A stretch of DNA of 36,825 nucleotides from Hallerella sp964587155 (GTDB lineage Bacteria; Fibrobacterota; Fibrobacteria; Fibrobacterales; Fibrobacteraceae), in NCBI GenBank assembly GCA_964587155.1, contig CAZPKF010000021.1, forward strand, positions 1 to 36,825. The letters run 5' to 3'. The notes below the pieces were generated by a model, which was not told the origin of the DNA, did not search any database, and was given only the letters and a program-made list of their open reading frames with translations. Positions 8,122 to 15,215 of the stretch are shown one piece after another; the stretch's first letter is position 1; each line of letters opens with the position of its first letter. A program made the position numbers and the translations under genes.

Positions 8122-9009
8122 TCAACTCCGACGTCTTTGCAGCATTCTAAAGTGTTCCACCAAAGGCTCTACCGTATTCCGGAATTCGTCGCGGATTTTG
8201 CATTCCACATAATCCACATTCATCTTCTGAAAGCCGTTCCGAATAACCTTCTGCGCTTTTTTCGCTTCATGCGCAAAAGCTTCCCTGAATGCGGCATCCC
8301 CCGTATCCACCAAAAATGTTTCTCCCGTTTCCGGATCTTCAAATTCAACAAGTCCAACCGGCGGAAGGTCCGATTCCCGCGGATCTGTCACCGAAACCGC
8401 CAACAGATCGTGACGTCTGTTCAAGATTTTAAAAGCCTTTTCATAACCGGAATCTAAAAAATCCGACATGACGACCACCATCGAACGACGGTTCAATACT
8501 TCTCCGGCATATTCAAGAGCCTTTTGCAGATTTGTCCCATGGCGTTCCGGTTTGAAGTAGAGAATTTCACGGATCAAACGCAAAACATGTTTACGTCCTT
8601 TGGCCGGTGGAATGAAAAGTTCCACGTCGTCCGTAAAAATCAACAGGCCGACTTTATCGCCGTTTCTGACAGCGGCAAACGCCAAAAGAGCTGCTATCGC
8701 CGCCATCACTTCGCCCTTCATCTCTTTTCCAGAGCCAAATTCCGAACTGGAACTGGCATCGACCATCAACATCAACGTCAGCTCGCGCTCTTCCACGAAC
8801 TTTTTGATGTAAGGGGTCCCCATCCGGGCGGTCACGTTCCAATCAATCGATCGGACATCGTCTCCCGGCACGTATTCCCGGACTTCGTTGAATTCAACGC
8901 CATTGCCTTTGAAGGAACTGTGATAAGCTCCGGCCATCATCGAATCCAAGGGACCGCGCACCGAAAGTTCAATGCGCCGGACCGTTTTGAGAATATCCTT
9001 CGAAAGCAT
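8122..9009 (-). CDS. DUF58 protein (VWA-like), MoxR partner
   Basis: A 295-residue soluble protein. The DUF58 signature is clear: EFNEVREYVPGDDVRSIDWN, then GTPYIKKFVEERELTLMLMVDASSS. The last part forms a MIDAS-like DASSS start of a VWA-type fold. A downstream MVVMSDFLD fits the third metal-site loop. DUF58 proteins are encoded next to MoxR ATPases and are presumed clients or adaptors in metal insertion or complex maturation; the biochemical role is not settled. The start lies one base after the moxR stop, and the stop is two bases before the next start, so it is firmly in the operon. Confidence 0.9.
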   Translation of the reverse strand: MLSKDILKTVRRIELSVRGPLDSMMAGAYHSSFKGNGVEFNEVREYVPGDDVRSIDWNVTARMGTPYIKKFVEERELTLMLMVDASSSSEFGSGKEMKGEVMAAIAALLAFAAVRNGDKVGLLIFTDDVELFIPPAKGRKHVLRLIREILYFKPERHGTNLQKALEYAGEVLNRRSMVVVMSDFLDSGYEKAFKILNRRHDLLAVSVTDPRESDLPPVGLVEFEDPETGETFLVDTGDAAFREAFAHEAKKAQKVIRNGFQKMNVDYVECKIRDEFRNTVEPLVEHFRMLQRRRS

Positions 9010-9010
9010 A

Positions 9011-9997
9011 TTACGGAACTTCGACAGAATCCAGGATTTTTTGCACTACTATTTCCGGAGAAACTTCTTCGGCCTCCGCTTCATAACTCAAAATGACACG
9101 GTGACGTAGGACTTCCATCGCCACAGCCTTCACGTCTTCGGGGGTCACATAACCGCGAAGTTCGATGAACGCATGCGCTTTCGCCGCACAGGCAAGCCCG
9201 ATAGATGCGCGCGGAGATGCTCCCACCGAGATGAAATTCGCCAGTTCCGCTTTTTTGATGGTTGCCGGGTCCCGAGTCGCAAGCACCAGGTTCACAATGT
9301 ATTCCCGAATCCGTTCATCGACATAAATATCCCGAACCAATTCACGGGATTTTAAAATATCTTCCTTATTCGCCACGGTCTGTGGAGTTTTCAACCCGTT
9401 TCCACTCACCGCATCCAAAATTTTCATTTCATCTTCTTTGCCAGGATAACCGACTTTCACCTTGAGCAGAAAACGGTCCACTTGCGCTTCTGGAAGCGGA
9501 TACGTTCCTTCCTGTTCAATCGGGTTTTGCGTCGCCAGCACCAAGAAAGGCTCGTCAAGGTTATAGGTTTCGTCGCCAATGGTAATTTTACGTTCTTGCA
9601 TCGCTTCGAGAAGGGCGCTCTGAACCTTTGACGGAGCACGGTTAATTTCATCGGCAAGCACCAGATTTGTGAAAAGCGGGCCTTTTCGCGTTTCAAAACG
9701 GGATTCTTTCGCATTGTAAATCGTCGTGCCCACCAAATCCGCCGGGAGCAAATCTGGCGTAAACTGAATCCGTTTGAAGTCCAATGAAACGGCATTTGCA
9801 AATGCCTGAACCGCCGTTGTCTTCGCAAGTCCCGGAAGTCCTTCCAGCAGAATATGTCCATCCGCCAAGATCCCGGTGAGAATGCTCTTCACCATGGCGG
9901 TTTGCCCAATCACAGTTCCTTCCACTTCGCGCAAAAGATTCGCGCAGAAAAGGCCCTGATCCTTGATTTTTTCTGTTAATTCCTGAACGTTTGTCAT
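9011..9997 (-). CDS. MoxR-family AAA+ ATPase
   Basis: A 328-residue cytoplasmic ATPase. Walker A is GLPGLAKTT, Walker B is LVLADEINRAPSKVQSALLEAMQE, and the sensor-1 region is LATQNPIEQEGTYPLPEAQVDRF. The C-terminal lid has the family pattern SVGASPRASIGL....AHAFIELRGYVTPEDVKAVA. MoxR ATPases act as chaperones that remodel or load metal into VWA-domain proteins; here three VWA-type genes follow in the same operon. The ATG at 9997 is chosen because GAGG stands five bases upstream. An alternative ATG five codons earlier (10012) overlaps the preceding gene and lacks as good a site. Confidence 0.93.
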   Translation of the reverse strand: MTNVQELTEKIKDQGLFCANLLREVEGTVIGQTAMVKSILTGILADGHILLEGLPGLAKTTAVQAFANAVSLDFKRIQFTPDLLPADLVGTTIYNAKESRFETRKGPLFTNLVLADEINRAPSKVQSALLEAMQERKITIGDETYNLDEPFLVLATQNPIEQEGTYPLPEAQVDRFLLKVKVGYPGKEDEMKILDAVSGNGLKTPQTVANKEDILKSRELVRDIYVDERIREYIVNLVLATRDPATIKKAELANFISVGASPRASIGLACAAKAHAFIELRGYVTPEDVKAVAMEVLRHRVILSYEAEAEEVSPEIVVQKILDSVEVP

Positions 9998-10004
9998 CGT
10001 GACC

Positions 10005-10838
10005 TCACACATCTTCTTGAATGTTCAAAAGTTTTGCAGCCAATTTCCAAGTTTCCTTGATTTCAAAAGCATCATACCCACCACCGCCATAACGAGCGTG
10101 CGCAAAATCTTCAATTAAGGAATCCCAACCCTTGATTTTTCCGGCTTTCGCCAAAGATTCCAGGTTATCGTTTCCAAACTGATTCTTGGCCCAAGATTTA
10201 CAAATTTTTTCCAAATCCAGCAACCACGAACGGCTGTCCGACTTGGCAATTCTTTTCCCCAGCGAATAAAATTCTTTCGAAATGGTTCTCTCTTCCAAAC
10301 GTTTCTTTGCCAAGAACTCCTTCGTCAGTTTCATCCGCCGGCGCATCATCCAAAATCCACCCAAAGCAATAACAGCAAGTAAAACGCCTAATGCACCAGC
10401 TATTCCCACATGTGAAGATTCTTTAATCTGAAACACTACTCTTTCCGTTTGAAATTCAAAAGGTCCATTCGCCGAAGGAACTTGAAAACGCAATGCGGGA
10501 ATCGCCACGTCTCCCGCTTCATCGGCAGTCAACGTGTAAATGAATTGCGTATTTGAAATCGAAGATTCCCCTTGCATTTGACGAAAATGTTCTTCGCGAA
10601 CTCCGATTTGAGTCACACCTTTTGCATTAGCCGAACCCATCGGCAATATCAAAATTGCATTGGCATGCGCATCTGCCCGCCAAGAGACATTCACCTTGAA
10701 TTCAAAAGTATCCCCTTTGACCACATCCAAAAGGGAATCCGTACGAACAGAAATCCCTATTTGAACCGGTTCCACAGCAGAGGAGTCCATTCCAAGAGAA
10801 TCCGGAAATGCTACAGAATTGATGCTATCGTTTTCCAT
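10005..10838 (-). CDS. BatD-like single-pass membrane protein without signal peptide
   Basis: A 277-residue protein and the first gene of the Bat operon. Residues ~25-140 form a beta-rich domain resembling BatD repeats (VKGDTFEFKVNVSWRAD, DEAGDVAIPALRFQV). A membrane segment lies at 143-165 (VGIAGALGVLLAVIALGGFW) followed by RRRMK. The C-terminal 105 residues are helical (EFYSLGKRIAKSDSRSWLLDLEKICKSW). The positive charge after the membrane segment predicts the beta domain outside and the helical part inside, yet no signal peptide is present, and a TAG stop lies directly upstream in frame. No clear Shine-Dalgarno is visible. The architecture parallels the protein at 7154-8119, suggesting distant paralogues. 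Confidence 0.7.
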   Translation of the reverse strand: MENDSINSVAFPDSLGMDSSAVEPVQIGISVRTDSLLDVVKGDTFEFKVNVSWRADAHANAILILPMGSANAKGVTQIGVREEHFRQMQGESSISNTQFIYTLTADEAGDVAIPALRFQVPSANGPFEFQTERVVFQIKESSHVGIAGALGVLLAVIALGGFWMMRRRMKLTKEFLAKKRLEERTISKEFYSLGKRIAKSDSRSWLLDLEKICKSWAKNQFGNDNLESLAKAGKIKGWDSLIEDFAHARYGGGGYDAFEIKETWKLAAKLLNIQEDV

Positions 10839-10845
10839 CTATCCG

Positions 10846-10851
10846 AAAATA
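10846..10851 (-). promoter_or_regulatory. Candidate -10 element of the Bat operon
   Basis: Read on the minus strand, TATTTT ends seven bases before the ATG at 10838, which has no good Shine-Dalgarno site. No convincing -35 hexamer is visible. A start of transcription here would give an essentially leaderless message. A/T-richness makes chance occurrence possible. Confidence 0.25.
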
Positions 10852-10890
10852 AAAAAGCTTCATCGGAGCAAAGTCATATTTCATTCATAG

Positions 10891-10910
10891 AAACGTAAAA
10901 TTTCACGTTT
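10891..10910. promoter_or_regulatory. 20-bp near-perfect palindrome upstream of the Bat operon
   Basis: The plus strand reads AAACGTAAAA TTTCACGTTT. Its reverse complement differs at only two symmetric positions (one mismatched pair), which would be a G-U wobble if transcribed from the minus strand. It lies 52 bases upstream of the first Bat gene in the 234-base gap 10839-11072. No U-tract follows it on the minus strand, so it does not look like a terminator. A dimeric regulator operator is the simplest reading; the regulator is unknown. Confidence 0.4.
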
Positions 10911-11017
10911 TCACCATGCAAAAATAAACTTCATTCTATGGCAAACTCGCTTTCCTACTTTCTTGCCCATCTGCTATTTGCCTTGCAAACATTTCCTGCC
11001 CCATTATCGGGGTTCAA

Positions 11018-11045
11018 CAAAAAACCTTCCCGGAATTGGGAAGGT
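11018..11045 (-). terminator. Intrinsic terminator of the outer-membrane operon
   Basis: On the minus strand, ACCTTCCC pairs perfectly with GGGAAGGT (plus-strand positions 11024-11031 and 11038-11045) around a 6-base loop, and the stem is followed at once by a run of six U. It lies 28 bases after the stop of the GH18-fold gene and closes the six-gene operon that starts near 20450. It also separates that operon from the Bat operon. Confidence 0.9.
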
Positions 11046-11072
11046 CTTAAAAAATATTTTTCAAAGATCAAA

Positions 11073-12128
11073 TTATTTTTTCTTCGCTTTGTAATTGATA
11101 TTCGGGCGAAGTTCAAGACCAATCGTTACAAGCAGGGACACAAGCGGTTCCCCATGATCTTGGGAAAGGTCATACGCAGCAACACCGGCATAGCCTTCGG
11201 ACTTGACTAGTTCCGCCAACGCTTTTACAGAAGGAATCCCCATAAAAACGATAGCTTCCATTTCGCTGACCGCAATTTCCGATTTTGAAGATTCGTCGAA
11301 AGAAACCTTGTAATCCGGAGTGTCAAACTTGGTCATCAATTCCTTGTACGCCAAGACGCCTTCGTTTCCACTGCCTACCCCCGTCGGAGCGTCACCGAAG
11401 TTTTTGGCTCCGAGAAAACTTTTGCCGTAAAGGGAAAACGAAGGAAGAAGTTTATCCTTATCGACGCCCTTTGAAGAGAGAACATTTAAAGCTTCTTCAA
11501 TCACAGCGACGCTCTGATTCGGTTTCAATTCCGAATTCTCTTCCGTCATCTGATCGGGAACGAGAACTGTCACATATTCCGCATTGTTCAAAACCGCTCC
11601 ATCGTAAGCATCTGCCGATGTCAGCGGATAAGTGGAAATAGAAAGAGTCTTATCGCCCAAAACGTCTTTGAGTGCTGATACAAGAGCAGCGAATCCCTCT
11701 GCGTCTTCGGCTGTCAGATTTTGCCAATCCAAATCCACACCTGCAGCTCCGTATTCATCTAAGAAAGAAACCACATTGCGAGCAAAAGTTCCCCGCAATT
11801 CTTCCGAAGCGCCAATTTCCGCCAAAGTACCTTCCTGTTCCAAGCCGCCGACAGAAACAATCACTTTCACGTTGTTTTCTGCCGCGAGCTTCGACAGTTC
11901 CTTGAAATTTTCAATGTCACTTTCGTCTGCAAAAGCGAGAGAGCCATCCGATGCAGGAGCTATCGAAACATAGTGAATGTGAGTCACCATGTTGAAACGG
12001 ACATCCTTTGGGGCGAATTGGGCGTATTGGCTCCAATAGGGGAAATAGCCAACAACCTTATCCGCAGCGGCATTCGCCATTGTAGCAAGGCCCAAAGCAA
12101 GAGAAAATGCGATCAGTTTTAAGTTCAT
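11073..12128 (-). CDS. Secreted GH18-fold protein lacking the catalytic glutamate
   Basis: A 351-residue exported protein. The signal peptide is MNLKLIAFSLALGLATMANA. The rest follows the glycoside hydrolase family 18 TIM barrel: VVGYFPYWSQY at the start, VTHIHYVSIAP (strand 2), VKVIVSVGGL (the conserved SxGG strand), and GAAGVDLDWQNLT where active enzymes have DGxDxDWE. The general acid Glu is replaced by Gln136 (codon CAA at 11721-11723 on the minus strand), while Asp132 and Asp134 remain. Without the Glu, hydrolysis is not expected, so a binding role is likelier. The start at 12128 is preferred over a GTG four codons earlier because GGAGTGAGG is then well placed. It is the last gene of the operon, nine bases after the lipoprotein. 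Confidence 0.85.
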   Translation of the reverse strand: MNLKLIAFSLALGLATMANAAADKVVGYFPYWSQYAQFAPKDVRFNMVTHIHYVSIAPASDGSLAFADESDIENFKELSKLAAENNVKVIVSVGGLEQEGTLAEIGASEELRGTFARNVVSFLDEYGAAGVDLDWQNLTAEDAEGFAALVSALKDVLGDKTLSISTYPLTSADAYDGAVLNNAEYVTVLVPDQMTEENSELKPNQSVAVIEEALNVLSSKGVDKDKLLPSFSLYGKSFLGAKNFGDAPTGVGSGNEGVLAYKELMTKFDTPDYKVSFDESSKSEIAVSEMEAIVFMGIPSVKALAELVKSEGYAGVAAYDLSQDHGEPLVSLLVTIGLELRPNINYKAKKK

Positions 12129-12136
12129 AAGAATCC

Positions 12137-13000
12137 TCACTCCGCAATTTCGCGGATGACATCACCATCTGCGCAATACAACTTGGTCATCGGATAAACT
12201 TCCGACTGAATCGGGTTCAACTTTTCGTCATCCCGACAAACGCGATAAGCCCAACCGTGCGCCTGTCCATATATCAGATACTGACTCGAAATAGCGAAAG
12301 TATCCGTTGGAACATTTTGTAAAATCGCCAAATCATCTCTTGAATTTTCAAAATTGAATTTCAAAAGATGTTTTTTCTTGTCACTGGGAATTCCTCCAGC
12401 AGTTGAATCCACAGCCGTAACACAACTCGAAGAATCAACTTCGGTCTTGGTGCTGCCGCGCTGATTTACAACACTGTAATTCGTTCCATCAATATCAAAC
12501 GAAACCGGTGTTGTTTTTAACGAATCCGAAAAGCCCGTTACCGAAAGAATCGTCACACCATCTTCGGCATAAGTCAACGATCCCAAATAAACGGTCACTG
12601 GTGTCGCATCCGCCGGTTTGACGCGAATGTAAATCGTATCTAATCCGCAAGTCGTCACAGGAGTCGTAGAAACCGCCCAATCTTCTGCCCAAAGGGCTTC
12701 GGAATAACCCGCATAAAATGGATTTACATAAATCTGGTGGAGCACAGCCGTATCTGCCAGGTAGGCGTCGGCATCGGCGGTCACAGAATCAGCCTCCAAA
12801 GAGAGACTTGAATTAAAGTCATTCACAAAATCCTGGATTTGCAAACTGCGAAGTCCCGGATGCAAAGTCATATATTCCGCAGCAACAAAATCCTTTGGGA
12901 AATTGCCTTCAAGCGCTTCTGAAGAGCTGACATCCATCGAAGAACAAGCCGTCAGCGCTACAGTTCCAAGAGCAAACAAACAGGAAAGAGATTTTTTCAT
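12137..13000 (-). CDS. Lipoprotein of unknown function in the outer-membrane operon
   Basis: A 287-residue lipoprotein. The signal MKKSLSCLFALGTVALTAC has the lipobox LTAC, with the acylated Cys followed by SSMDVSSS. I do not recognise a domain in the mature part, which is rich in Thr, Ser, Asp and Tyr and reads as mostly beta structure (DTIYIRVKPADATPVTVYLG, VSFDIDGTNYSVVNQRG). It carries several further Cys residues that could form disulfides. ATG at 13000 is chosen over a near-upstream alternative because GAGG stands eight bases before it. It lies between a 728-residue barrel gene and the GH18-fold gene, with gaps of 12 and 8 bases. A surface or periplasmic partner of the barrels is an inference from context only. 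Confidence 0.75.
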   Translation of the reverse strand: MKKSLSCLFALGTVALTACSSMDVSSSEALEGNFPKDFVAAEYMTLHPGLRSLQIQDFVNDFNSSLSLEADSVTADADAYLADTAVLHQIYVNPFYAGYSEALWAEDWAVSTTPVTTCGLDTIYIRVKPADATPVTVYLGSLTYAEDGVTILSVTGFSDSLKTTPVSFDIDGTNYSVVNQRGSTKTEVDSSSCVTAVDSTAGGIPSDKKKHLLKFNFENSRDDLAILQNVPTDTFAISSQYLIYGQAHGWAYRVCRDDEKLNPIQSEVYPMTKLYCADGDVIREIAE

Positions 13001-13012
13001 AATGCACACCTC

Positions 13013-15199
13013 TTAGAATGTCACCGTCACGTCGGCCATGATTACGTTCTTATCAATAGAAAACTCGTCCGGAGTAACAACGAGAGTTACACCGTCTTCT
13101 GCAAGGCCTATCCGTTCGAAGGAAACCTTATCCGTCAGCAAACCATATTGCACAGACAGGTAAGAAGCCGGAGCAATCTTGATACGCGGACCGACTCGGA
13201 GCAACATTTCTTCGGTTTTCTTGATTGCAGCCGATTCGCTTACTTGCAAATGATTGCCGTATTCCATGGAGAATGTTTCAACGCCGAACTGGAGACCGAT
13301 CGGGCCAATGATATTATCCGAAGTCACCCCTGCCATGATGCGGTCAGACTTACGTTTGAAGTAATTGTCTTCTTCTGCATGAGCGAAAGATGCTTGAATC
13401 AAAGTGCGGTTTTCGTTATTAGCATTTCCCAAGACCTGGTCAAGAACCGGGAAAAGTTCATCAAGGCGAATGCCTACACCAACCGCATATTCCATAAAGA
13501 CATCATCCACAGCATCCCAATTATAACGAGCAAAGCGCCCATTCAAAGTCACGATGCTAGACCAATCACCGTCAAACGAAACGGCAAAACCTTTGCGATC
13601 CGGAGTAGCAAGACCGTAAGGCAATGCCATATCCATTGATCCGTCCATCAAATTCAAAATTTCACTTGCTTCTAGACGTTTTTTTGTATCGGCAGAATAA
13701 GCATTGCGATAAAAATGGGCGTTCTTATAGTTGTTATACACACGCGCATACATATAAGGCGATTCATTATTTTCCGCAGTCAAAATGTTTGCCGTGGCAG
13801 AAGTGAGCAAGTTTGTCACATTCAACGGATTTGAATTGTAGACTTGATAATAAAGGTTTTCAAGGCTCGACATTCCAAACGCCGAAACGAGGTTCGTGTA
13901 AACGGAATCAGAATAGAGACCATTTGCATTCAAGATGACCGTATTGCCGTCAAAATTCGAAGCTGAGGCCATTTCAGACCAGAACTTTTTATCATTCTGC
14001 AAATAACGACCGCGCAATTGGAGGTTCAAGTCACCAAAGTTCGCCTTGACATACGGTTCCACATAGAACGCCATTCCATTGTCGTCCATGAAATTTTCCG
14101 AAACAGTTTCGTTGGAATTTCTCTGGATTTCTTTCACATAAGCGATTGAATCCAGAACACCATCTTCGTTTGGAACCAAACCCTTTTGAATCACATAATC
14201 CGAATACGATTTTTTCGCAGAATGGTAAAGATTTGCATCCCACCACGACAGAGCCAATTCTGCGTCAAATCCTAAAACAACGGGAAGATCCGGCAAGATT
14301 TCCTTTGTGTTGAATCCCAATTCGCCCGTAAACACTTTGTTGTCATCGAGAACGACCGAATCACTCAAATCCAAATCATGCGCAAGGAAGCTGAGTTCTC
14401 GATCAAAGACATTCACGAAGTTCACGCCAAGACGCGCGCCATAAGCTTCGACACCCAAGCGTCCACCATACATATAACGATCAGACCAATCAAAGTCAAA
14501 GAAAACCTGGTCGTTTTTCTTAGCGATGTTGCGAAGACGAGCCCCCGTTGCTTGAACATGAATATCATCCAACACACCAATACTACCACTGTGGAAGTCT
14601 GCGTTAAGACCTTGGAGTAAACGACGGGAAGTCGTATCCAAATTTCTCTTGCTCATTGCCTCTGCGCGAGCAGCCGCAAAAACCTCCGGTTCTTGCAGCA
14701 AATTCGGCTGCGGGGTATAAAGAGTATACGGTGTGTAACCGACACGCATGTAACCCAAGTTGAAAGCTAGGCGCTTGTCAAAAATCAATCCGTCGTAAGA
14801 GAACCAATGTCCAATAATCGGATTATTGTTCTCTTCATAAGCGCTCTGCCAATCCTTATGCAGGCGGGCTTCTACGCGGACTTGCGTTTCGGAACTCGGA
14901 CGAGCGGTAAGAATCAAGTTCACGTCCGTAAAGGCTTGAGTTTCCTGAGTCGGAGACTGCGAGCTAAACTGATCAGACGAGGCCATTGATGTCAAAACTC
15001 CCGCTTTTGCAGAACCGTTCACCCGAAGACCGAGAACAGCGTCATTGAGGGAATCCAACTTTTCAAGCAAAGACTTCTGTTGTTGTCCAACACTTTCGTT
15101 TGCGACAGAATCTTGTTCTGGCGCAGCAAAAGCCGTTGCCGCAGAAAAAAGCAGCACCGAAGAGAAACCGAGCAAATGCATTTTCATATTCGAGTTCAT
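13013..15199 (-). CDS. Large outer-membrane beta-barrel protein (paralogue 3 of 3)
   Basis: A 728-residue protein. The signal peptide is residues 1-26 (ending ATAFAA). A short helical stretch follows (QQKSLLEKLDSLNDAVLGL), then a long beta-rich region with repeated aromatic/polar alternation, ending in Phe (VMADVTVTF). Two blocks match the neighbouring 737-residue protein: YTPYTLYTPQPNLLQEPEVF plus the following R..A.......RRLLQGLN, and LPYGLATPDRKG. The Phe terminus, signal peptide and length suit a large porin-like barrel of about 16-22 strands. I cannot name the family. GGGAGG lies eight to nine bases upstream. The gene is 16 bases after the 737-residue gene and 12 bases before the lipoprotein gene. 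Confidence 0.78.
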   Translation of the reverse strand: MNSNMKMHLLGFSSVLLFSAATAFAAPEQDSVANESVGQQQKSLLEKLDSLNDAVLGLRVNGSAKAGVLTSMASSDQFSSQSPTQETQAFTDVNLILTARPSSETQVRVEARLHKDWQSAYEENNNPIIGHWFSYDGLIFDKRLAFNLGYMRVGYTPYTLYTPQPNLLQEPEVFAAARAEAMSKRNLDTTSRRLLQGLNADFHSGSIGVLDDIHVQATGARLRNIAKKNDQVFFDFDWSDRYMYGGRLGVEAYGARLGVNFVNVFDRELSFLAHDLDLSDSVVLDDNKVFTGELGFNTKEILPDLPVVLGFDAELALSWWDANLYHSAKKSYSDYVIQKGLVPNEDGVLDSIAYVKEIQRNSNETVSENFMDDNGMAFYVEPYVKANFGDLNLQLRGRYLQNDKKFWSEMASASNFDGNTVILNANGLYSDSVYTNLVSAFGMSSLENLYYQVYNSNPLNVTNLLTSATANILTAENNESPYMYARVYNNYKNAHFYRNAYSADTKKRLEASEILNLMDGSMDMALPYGLATPDRKGFAVSFDGDWSSIVTLNGRFARYNWDAVDDVFMEYAVGVGIRLDELFPVLDQVLGNANNENRTLIQASFAHAEEDNYFKRKSDRIMAGVTSDNIIGPIGLQFGVETFSMEYGNHLQVSESAAIKKTEEMLLRVGPRIKIAPASYLSVQYGLLTDKVSFERIGLAEDGVTLVVTPDEFSIDKNVIMADVTVTF

Positions 15200-15215
15200 T
15201 CCTTAGTCCCTCCCA

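Noticed and set aside
10938..11210. 90-codon plus-strand open frame over the terminator
   Set aside because: It runs across a strong minus-strand terminator and the end of the GH18-fold gene, and has no recognisable domain or ribosome-binding site.
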